DNA of 10,201 bases from Holophagaceae bacterium (GTDB lineage: Bacteria > Acidobacteriota > Holophagae > Holophagales > Holophagaceae). Made by a program: the position numbers and the translations under genes. A model generated the notes under the pieces. It saw only the letters and a list, made by a program, of their open reading frames with translations. It made no database searches and had not been told where the DNA came from. Of the stretch, positions 6,378 to 10,201 are shown piece by piece (the first letter of the stretch is position 1; each line of letters begins with the position of its first letter). The stretch lies in the NCBI GenBank assembly GCA_025355915.1, contig JANXYT010000339.1:1-10201 (forward strand), written 5' to 3'.

Positions 6378-7421
6378 ATGGGTCTGATGGACTGGGGCAA
6401 AGCCCAATTCCTCGACATCCTCGAATGGCTGGATGACTCCACTGACACCCTGGCCTGGCGCTTCCCCATGCGGGGTCAGGAGATCCAGACTGGCGGCCAG
6501 TTGGTGGTGCGTGAAAGCCAGGAGGCGGTCTTCGTCAATGAAGGCCAGATGGCGGATGTGTTCAAGCCCGGAACCCACCGGCTGACCACTCAGAACCTGC
6601 CCATCCTCGCCACGCTGAAGGGCTGGAAGTACGGCTTCGAGAGCCCCTTCAAGAGCGATGTCTATTTCATCTCCACCAAGCTCTACAACGACCTGAAGTG
6701 GGGCACTTCCAACCCGATCATGATGCGCGATGCCGATTTCGGCATGCTGCGCATCCGGGCCTTCGGCATCTACTCCATCAAGGTGGTGGATAGCGCCACC
6801 TTCCTGCGGCAGCTCGTCGGCACCAACGGGGTCTACACCGTTCCCGACATTTCCGAACAGCTGCGCAAGACCATCATGAGCCGCTTCACGGATATCCTCG
6901 GCGAAGCCAAGATCCCCGCCCTGGACCTGGCCGCGAAATACGACGAGATCTCGGATCTTGTCCGACAGAAGCTGCAGGAAGAATTCAAGACCATGGGCCT
7001 CGAACTCTCCAAGTTCTTCGTGGAGAACATCAGCCTCCCCGAGGAAGTGGAAGCCATGATGGACAAGCGCACCGGCGTGGGCATGATGGCCCCGGTCATG
7101 GGCGCCTATACGCAGATGCAGGTGGCCGATGCCATTCCCCTCGCCGCCCAGAACCCCGGCGGCGTCGCCGGCATGGGCATGGGCATGGGCCTGGGCTTCG
7201 GCATGGGCAACATGATGGGCCAGCAGATGGCCAGCGCTGGCCAACCGATGGGTCAGCAATCCTTCCCCACTGGGGCCACCTCCGCCTCGACGGCTCCGGA
7301 AAAGTCGCTCAAGGATGAACTGACCGATCTCAAGGAACTCTTTGACGGCCAGCTCATCACCCAGCCAGAGTACGACGCCCAGCGCGGCGTCATCATGAAG
7401 AAGCACGGCATGGGAAATTGA
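6378..7421 (+). CDS. SPFH-domain protein with C-terminal SHOCT domain (YdjI-like)
   Basis: A 347-residue protein of the stomatin/prohibitin/flotillin superfamily, in the subgroup sometimes called virion-core-protein-like (B. subtilis YdjI type). It has no transmembrane helix. Residues 1-35 include the amphipathic start (FLDILEWLDD). The SPFH core is at about 36-230, with VVRESQEAVFVNEGQ, FKPGTHRL, LKWGTSNPIMMRDADFGMLRIRAFG and the helical IMSRFTDILGE region. Residues 261-292 are a Gly/Met-rich linker (GMGMGMGLGFGMGNMMG). Residues 311-344 are a SHOCT domain (LKDELTDLKELFDGQLITQPEYDAQ), a short oligomerisation helix pair. Family members form membrane-associated assemblies, and YdjI is linked to the envelope-stress protein LiaH/PspA system in Bacillus. 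No PspA gene is adjacent here. AGGAG (6365-6369) precedes ATG by eight bases. Confidence 0.9.
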   Translation: MGLMDWGKAQFLDILEWLDDSTDTLAWRFPMRGQEIQTGGQLVVRESQEAVFVNEGQMADVFKPGTHRLTTQNLPILATLKGWKYGFESPFKSDVYFISTKLYNDLKWGTSNPIMMRDADFGMLRIRAFGIYSIKVVDSATFLRQLVGTNGVYTVPDISEQLRKTIMSRFTDILGEAKIPALDLAAKYDEISDLVRQKLQEEFKTMGLELSKFFVENISLPEEVEAMMDKRTGVGMMAPVMGAYTQMQVADAIPLAAQNPGGVAGMGMGMGLGFGMGNMMGQQMASAGQPMGQQSFPTGATSASTAPEKSLKDELTDLKELFDGQLITQPEYDAQRGVIMKKHGMGN

Positions 7422-7444
7422 TCGCTGTCAGCTGACAGCGATCA
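7419..7444. terminator. 26-bp perfect palindrome spanning the SPFH gene stop codon
   Basis: Bases 7419-7444 form an uninterrupted palindrome whose first three bases are the TGA stop of the SPFH gene. As RNA it would fold with about an 11-bp stem and an AGCT loop (7430-7433). It is the first of two hairpins in the 52-base convergent gap. No T-run follows. It may stop transcription from either side, or be a dyad binding site; the sequence cannot tell which. Confidence 0.5.
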
Positions 7445-7453
7445 GCTCTTGAA

Positions 7454-7477
7454 CTGAGGCGGCGCAAGCCGCCTCAG
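7454..7477. terminator. Second convergent hairpin, GCAA tetraloop
   Basis: A perfect 10-bp G/C-rich stem (7454-7463 with 7468-7477) is closed by a GCAA loop on the + strand. It overlaps the stop codon of the minus-strand CDF gene (7474-7476). It sits nine bases beyond the palindrome at 7419-7444. The pair most likely forms the shared terminator of the SPFH and CDF genes, although no T-run is present. Confidence 0.55.
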
Positions 7478-8451
7478 CCATGTTCATCGCCATCATGGTG
7501 ATCACGCAGGTCCGCCTCGTGTTCATGGATGAACCGGTGGGGGTGCTGTTCCGCCATGGCGGGCGTCTCGAAGTGCAGGGTGAGGTGCCGGACGCCGTAC
7601 CGCTCCGCAAGCAGGTGCTCGATCCGGTGCTGGTGCGCTTCGGTGTCCATCAGGCGTTCAGCTTCGACAATGACGTGGGCCGTGCAGACCGTCAGGTGGC
7701 TGCAGACGCGCCAGGACCGCAGGTCCTCCACCCCCACCACCCCGGGCAGCCCGAGCAGCGCGGCCTTGGCCTCCTCCTGGTCGAAGGCTGCCCGGTGCAT
7801 GAGGATGCCCACCGCGTCTCGCAACAGCAGAAAGGCGCCGCGGAGGATCACCATCACGATGCCCACCGCCAACAGGGGATCCACCCAACGCCAGCCCGTG
7901 AAACGGATGATCACCATGCCCACCATCACCGCCACATTCGCAAGGCTGTCCCCCAGGGCGTGGAGGTAGGCACTGCGCAGGTTGAGATCGCGCTCCTGCC
8001 CCGATCCCTTGGCAGGGACGAGCGCGAAGGTGGCGGCCAGATTCAAGATCAGCCCGAGGGCTGAAAAGCCGATGGCCCAGCCCAGTTTGATGGGGTGCGG
8101 ATGCCGGAGCCGGTCCCAGGCCTCGAACAGCACGGCCCCAGCCAGCACCACCAGCAGCAGCACACCCAGGAGGGTGTTGAAGATCTCGATGCGGTGCCAG
8201 CCATAGGTCCACCGATCGCAGGGCTCACGCCGATTGGCCAACCGGATGCTGCCCAGCGCGAGCAGGTTGACCACCGCGTCATTCAGATTCTCGAGGCTGT
8301 CCGACACCAGTCCCAACGAACCTGTCCACAGACCTCCGAGCCCCTGGACCAGGAAATTCGCGCCGAAGATCAGCGAGCTGAGCGCCAGCCGCCTCGTGGT
8401 GGTGGGGCCTTGCCCGTGATGGACAGCAGCGCCGTGCGTGTGGGCCATCAT
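7474..8451 (-). CDS. Cation diffusion facilitator (CDF) metal transporter
   Basis: A 325-residue inner-membrane metal:proton antiporter of the CDF family, with about six helices and a cytoplasmic C-terminal domain. Landmarks are GSLGLVSDSLENLNDAVVN (helix 2), RWTYGWHRIEIFNTLLGV (the conserved loop into helix 3), YLHALGDSLANVAVMVG (helix 5) and VDPLLAVGIVM (helix 6). The helix-5 metal site is the usual His164/Asp168. At helix 2 the first ligand position is Glu54 with Asp58, where CzcD/ZnT proteins have His-x3-Asp and YiiP has Asp-x3-Asp. Short His-rich stretches flank both ends (HTHGAAVHHG; HEHEADLRDHHDGDEHG). Zn/Co/Cd-type substrates are likely but the altered site leaves this open. The start is ATG 8451, overlapping the hydratase stop (ATGA) with GGGGC upstream; ATG 8448 is nearly equivalent. 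The 29 residues further upstream are not family-like. Confidence 0.9.
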   Translation of the reverse strand: MMAHTHGAAVHHGQGPTTTRRLALSSLIFGANFLVQGLGGLWTGSLGLVSDSLENLNDAVVNLLALGSIRLANRREPCDRWTYGWHRIEIFNTLLGVLLLVVLAGAVLFEAWDRLRHPHPIKLGWAIGFSALGLILNLAATFALVPAKGSGQERDLNLRSAYLHALGDSLANVAVMVGMVIIRFTGWRWVDPLLAVGIVMVILRGAFLLLRDAVGILMHRAAFDQEEAKAALLGLPGVVGVEDLRSWRVCSHLTVCTAHVIVEAERLMDTEAHQHRIEHLLAERYGVRHLTLHFETPAMAEQHPHRFIHEHEADLRDHHDGDEHG

Positions 8452-9233
8452 TCGCCCCGGTAGTGGGGTTTCCGTTTCTCCCGGAAGGCGGCCAGCCCCT
8501 CCAAACGGTCCTGGGTGGGAATCACCTGGGCGTAGCAAGCCTGTTCCAGAGCCAAGCCCGAAGCCAGATCGAGTTCCATGCCCTGATGCACCGCCCGCTT
8601 TGCCATCCGCAAAGCGATGGGTCCGTTCGGGAGAATCTCCCGGGCCAGGGCCAGAGCCGATTCAAGCGCTTTTCCCGGCGCAACCACTCGATCCACGAGA
8701 CCCAATCGGCCCGCCTCGTCGGCGCCAATCCGTCTGGCCGTGAAGATGAGTTCTTTGGCTCGCGACGTACCGATGAGGCGAGGGAGGCGTTGAGTGCCAC
8801 CGGCGCCCGGGATGATGGCAAGGGCTGTCTCGACCAGCCCCAGCTTCGCCTCGGCTCCAGCAACCCGGAGGTCCGCGCATAGGGCCAGTTCCAACCCACC
8901 GCCGAAGGCCGCGCCTTCGATGGCGGCGATCACAGGCATGGGCAACTCCGCCAGCTCCGTGAAAGCACTCCGCAACCCGTGGACGAAAGCAGCGGCCTCG
9001 GCCTGAGTCATGTCCGCCCGCTCTTTCAAATCCGCGCCCGCGCAGAAGACGCCAGGCACCAGGCTGTGCACCACCACCACGCGGACAGCCGGGTCGGACC
9101 GGAAGTCCACCATGGCCTGCCGGAACTCCACCATGAGCTGGCGGTCCAGGGCATTTTTGGCGGCGGGCCGATCCAGTCCCAACAGAACGAGGCCGACATC
9201 GCTACCCGACAGCCGTTCAATCCGGACTGCCAT
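8448..9233 (-). CDS. Enoyl-CoA hydratase/isomerase family, methylglutaconyl-CoA hydratase-like
   Basis: A 261-residue crotonase-fold enzyme of full length. The oxyanion-hole segments are FCAGADLKER (about 63-72) and IEGAAFGGGLELALCADLRVA (105-125). The two catalytic glutamates are Glu115 and Glu135, with the 20-residue spacing of rat crotonase (144/164). IIPGAGGTQRLPRLIG follows. The C-terminal third (HQGMELDLASGLALEQACYAQ and PTQDRLEGLAAFREKR) is strikingly like human AUH, the 3-methylglutaconyl-CoA hydratase of leucine breakdown (bacterial LiuC, B. subtilis YngF). The small biotin carrier gene just upstream fits this, because biotin-dependent methylcrotonyl-CoA carboxylase supplies the substrate. 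A general enoyl-CoA hydratase remains possible. There is no clear Shine-Dalgarno; the start overlaps the upstream stop by one base (TGATG), so translation is probably coupled. Confidence 0.92.
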   Translation of the reverse strand: MAVRIERLSGSDVGLVLLGLDRPAAKNALDRQLMVEFRQAMVDFRSDPAVRVVVVHSLVPGVFCAGADLKERADMTQAEAAAFVHGLRSAFTELAELPMPVIAAIEGAAFGGGLELALCADLRVAGAEAKLGLVETALAIIPGAGGTQRLPRLIGTSRAKELIFTARRIGADEAGRLGLVDRVVAPGKALESALALAREILPNGPIALRMAKRAVHQGMELDLASGLALEQACYAQVIPTQDRLEGLAAFREKRKPHYRGE

Positions 9234-9475
9234 CAGCCCAACTCAACCATCGAATCCCCTTCGTTCAGGAACTGGTCGGGGGCCACGAAGACCTTTTTGA
9301 CCGTTCCCTCCTCGGGGCTACCCACGGGAATCTGCATCCTCTCGGTATCCCCTGCGGGGATACGCGAGACCTCAACACCCTTCATCCCGCTCACGAGGGA
9401 CGCCATCCTCTGGGTATCTCCTGCGGGGATACGCCAGGCCTCAGCACCAGTCGTTTTGAACACGCGGGACCTCAT
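9233..9475 (-). CDS. Truncated biotin-carrier duplicate fused to two 23-residue repeats
   Basis: An 80-residue ORF of unusual make-up. Residues 1-23 and 24-46 are two imperfect repeats, each beginning with Met and ending RIPAGDTQR or RIPAGDTER. Residues 47-80 (from MQIPVGSPEEG) match the C-terminal half of the neighbouring 70-residue biotin carrier almost exactly. That half-domain starts immediately after the biotinylated Lys, so the ESMK part and the first β-sheet are missing; this protein cannot be biotinylated in the normal way and probably does not fold as a biotinyl domain. The ATG overlaps the carrier's stop (ATGA) and the TGA overlaps the hydratase's ATG, so the ORF fills the gap without breaking the operon. 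It may be a decayed duplication kept only for translational coupling. Whether a protein is made is unknown. Confidence 0.5.
   Translation of the reverse strand: MRSRVFKTTGAEAWRIPAGDTQRMASLVSGMKGVEVSRIPAGDTERMQIPVGSPEEGTVKKVFVAPDQFLNEGDSMVELG
9255..9338. repeat. 84-bp exact direct repeat, copy 1 (in the truncated ORF)
   Basis: Identical base for base to 9494-9577, at a distance of 239 bases. It encodes the second half of a biotinyl domain in the 80-residue ORF. Third codon positions are also unchanged, which points to a recent duplication or gene conversion and not to protein-level conservation. Flanking bases diverge at once on both sides. Confidence 0.95.
9335..9472 (-). repeat. Two 69-bp tandem repeats with internal hairpins
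   Basis: Two units, 9335-9403 and 9404-9472, with a period of 69 bases (23 codons, frame-preserving). The first 45 bases of each are well conserved; the rest is weaker. Each holds an 8-bp dyad around TGC (9345-9363 and 9414-9432), extended by a further five pairs after a bulged G. The units interrupt the duplicated carrier sequence and encode the two N-terminal 23-residue repeats of the 80-residue ORF. They may be an in-frame palindromic element. Confidence 0.8.
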
Positions 9476-9684
9476 GACAGTTCGACGATGGGGTCCCCTT
9501 CGTTCAGGAACTGGTCGGGGGCCACGAAGACCTTTTTGACCGTTCCCTCCTCGGGGCTACCCACGGGAATCTGCATCTTCATGGATTCTATGATGACCAG
9601 ATCCTGGTCCTCACTCACGGCATCGCCTTCGGCGACGCAGACTTCCAGGACCTTCCCGGCCATCTCGGCCCGCACCATTACCAT
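9472..9684 (-). CDS. Small free-standing biotin carrier protein
   Basis: A 70-residue single biotinyl domain with nothing attached, comparable to the small carrier YngHB in the B. subtilis leucine-type yng operon. The first half (VRAEMAGKVLEVCVAEGDAVSE) leads to the biotinylation hairpin IIESMKMQIPV with Lys36 as the attachment site. The second half ends VAPDQFLNEGDPIVELS, the usual final strand. Such carriers move carboxyl groups from a biotin carboxylase to an acyl-CoA carboxyltransferase. Both partners must lie elsewhere in the genome. The AUH-like hydratase downstream suggests 3-methylcrotonyl-CoA carboxylase, but acetyl- or propionyl-CoA carboxylase cannot be excluded. GAGGTG (9690-9695) precedes ATG 9684 well. 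Its stop overlaps the next ORF's ATG. Confidence 0.9.
   Translation of the reverse strand: MVMVRAEMAGKVLEVCVAEGDAVSEDQDLVIIESMKMQIPVGSPEEGTVKKVFVAPDQFLNEGDPIVELS
9494..9577. repeat. 84-bp exact direct repeat, copy 2 (in the biotin carrier)
   Basis: The partner of 9255-9338. It covers the coding sequence from the base before Met37 of the carrier to near its end, that is, the part after the biotin lysine. As it lies in the complete domain it is presumably the source copy. Confidence 0.95.
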
Positions 9685-9730
9685 CTACCACCTCACAAGG
9701 ACAATGGCCCCAGTGTAACGGTTCGGCCTG

Positions 9731-9967
9731 CTACTCGTCCCTCTCGGTGTCCGCGATCACCACCAGGTCGTCGTCCTCATAGGCGAAGTCTCCCTCTTCA
9801 ATGAGGACTTCCCGGACTTTCCCGCCCTCTGGGGCGTTGATGTAGAAGGAGGTGCGAGAGGAATCCGTGCCCTCGAGGATCATCAAGGGCTCGTCCTCCT
9901 CCACTTCCTGGCCGGGGCGAACTAGAACGTCCACCACGTACCCCGGCCATTCCGCCCGCACGATCAT
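9731..9967 (-). CDS. Biotinyl/lipoyl-like domain protein lacking the acceptor lysine
   Basis: A 78-residue protein with the same architecture as the biotin carrier that follows it: residues 3-32 (VRAEWPGYVVDVLVRPG to LMILE) align position by position with carrier residues 4-33. The second half-motif is INAPEGGKVREVLIEEGDFAYEDDDLVVIAD. At the exposed hairpin, where the carrier has ESMKM, this protein has EGTDSSRTSFYI: about three residues longer and without Lys. The only lysine (50) lies in the following strand. Biotinylation or lipoylation at the normal site is therefore impossible. It is also very acidic. It could be a regulatory or structural decoy of the carrier, or bind another ligand. 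GGAGG directly upstream supports ATG 9967; the longer ORF to 10060 adds an unlikely Pro/Gly-rich leader. It is the first gene of the operon, 46 bases before the carrier. Confidence 0.85.
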   Translation of the reverse strand: MIVRAEWPGYVVDVLVRPGQEVEEDEPLMILEGTDSSRTSFYINAPEGGKVREVLIEEGDFAYEDDDLVVIADTERDE

Positions 9968-10005
9968 GCTGCCTCCCCCTTCGCCGCCCGGCGACCTTGG
10001 CGGGG

Positions 10006-10034
10006 AGAGTATGGCGCCCCGAGGCCCCGCGCAA
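10006..10034 (-). promoter_or_regulatory. Candidate promoter of the biotin-carrier/hydratase/CDF operon
   Basis: On the minus strand TTGCGC (10034-10029) and TACTCT (10011-10006) are 17 bases apart. This would start transcription about 30 bases before ATG 9967. No other start site is evident within the operon, whose later genes overlap. Consensus match is modest. Confidence 0.35.
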
Positions 10035-10098
10035 GTCCCGGAAGCCTTTCTTTTCGTCACAAGTCTTGTCTGAGATACTGGAAGGCTTGGAGGATTGA

Positions 10099-10201
10099 AT
10101 GGCTGTCGCCTGTGGCATCGTGGGTCTGCCCAATGTGGGAAAATCCACCCTTTTCAACGCTCTCACCCGTGCGGGCGCGGCTTCGGCCAACTATCCCTTC
10201 T
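10099..10201 (+). CDS. ychF: Redox-regulated ATPase/GTPase YchF, N-terminal fragment
   Basis: The first 34 residues of YchF (OLA1 family), cut by the window end. The N-terminus [26 protein letters not shown] closely matches E. coli YchF and holds the P-loop (GLPNVGKST). The following ANYPF is part of the family's N-terminal signature leading to switch I. YchF is a ribosome-associated P-loop protein of the Obg group that prefers ATP and is tied to stress and translation. GGAGG (10089-10093) lies five bases before ATG. It is divergent from the carrier operon; the 131-base gap holds the candidate minus-strand promoter and a weak GATACT box (10073-10078) for this gene. Confidence 0.95.
   Translation, partial: MAVACGIVGLPNVGKSTLFNALTRAGAASANYPF

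Noticed and set aside
6363..7406. A 347-residue minus-strand frame opposite the SPFH gene
   Set aside because: Rich in His/Gly/Glu as expected from reading the SPFH codons backwards; no motifs. The + frame is clearly SPFH/SHOCT.
8452..8538. N-terminal extension of the CDF transporter
   Set aside because: The 29 extra residues are Pro/Gly-rich, overlap the hydratase coding end and are not family-like. The ATGA overlap at 8448-8451 is a normal operon junction.
9335..9472. CRISPR-like repeats
   Set aside because: Only two units, contiguous and in a coding frame, with no unique spacers of constant length and no cas genes.
9968..10060. Extended start for the lysine-free biotinyl-like protein
   Set aside because: The extension is a Gly/Pro-rich leader over the candidate promoter, while ATG 9967 has GGAGG at ideal spacing and matches the carrier's start.

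Overview
The window is GC-rich bacterial chromosome with densely packed genes on both strands. The gene content (stand-alone KAS III, SPFH/SHOCT protein, transglutaminase-TPR protein, small free biotin carriers, YchF) would suit an Acidobacteriota/Holophagae-type genome such as Geothrix. That taxonomic guess comes from overall flavour only and I hold it weakly. There are no RNA genes, insertion sequences, CRISPR arrays or phage genes.

Left part (1-2462, + strand): the 3' end of an acyl-CoA dehydrogenase, a strong 13-bp hairpin, a small SMR-family guanidinium exporter (SugE/Gdx type), then a 566-residue membrane-anchored TPR protein. Middle part: a short convergent gap with an inverted-repeat element and a G/C hairpin, then a minus-strand exported transglutaminase-like TPR protein (2657-3712). 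Divergent from it run a stand-alone ArnA-like formyltransferase, a ketoacyl-ACP synthase III, a small secreted PepSY-like protein and a YdjI-like SPFH/SHOCT protein (3793-7421, all +).

Right part (7474-9967, - strand): a tight operon, read right to left. It encodes a biotinyl-like domain protein with no modifiable lysine, a 70-residue biotin carrier with a proper ESMKM motif, an 80-residue ORF made of two 23-residue repeats fused to a duplicated C-terminal half of that carrier, a crotonase-fold hydratase closely resembling methylglutaconyl-CoA hydratase (AUH/LiuC), and a CDF metal transporter. The last four genes overlap by 1-4 bases at each junction. A small biotin carrier beside an AUH-like hydratase suggests leucine/isovalerate catabolism, where 3-methylcrotonyl-CoA carboxylase makes the hydratase's substrate; no carboxylase subunits are in the window. 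The + strand resumes at 10099 with the start of the GTPase gene ychF.

Most of the window is ordinary housekeeping and metabolic content. The most unusual part is 9231-9967: three biotinyl-domain-derived ORFs in a row, of which only one keeps the biotin lysine. One of them was built by an 84-bp exact duplication joined to in-frame, hairpin-forming 69-bp repeats.
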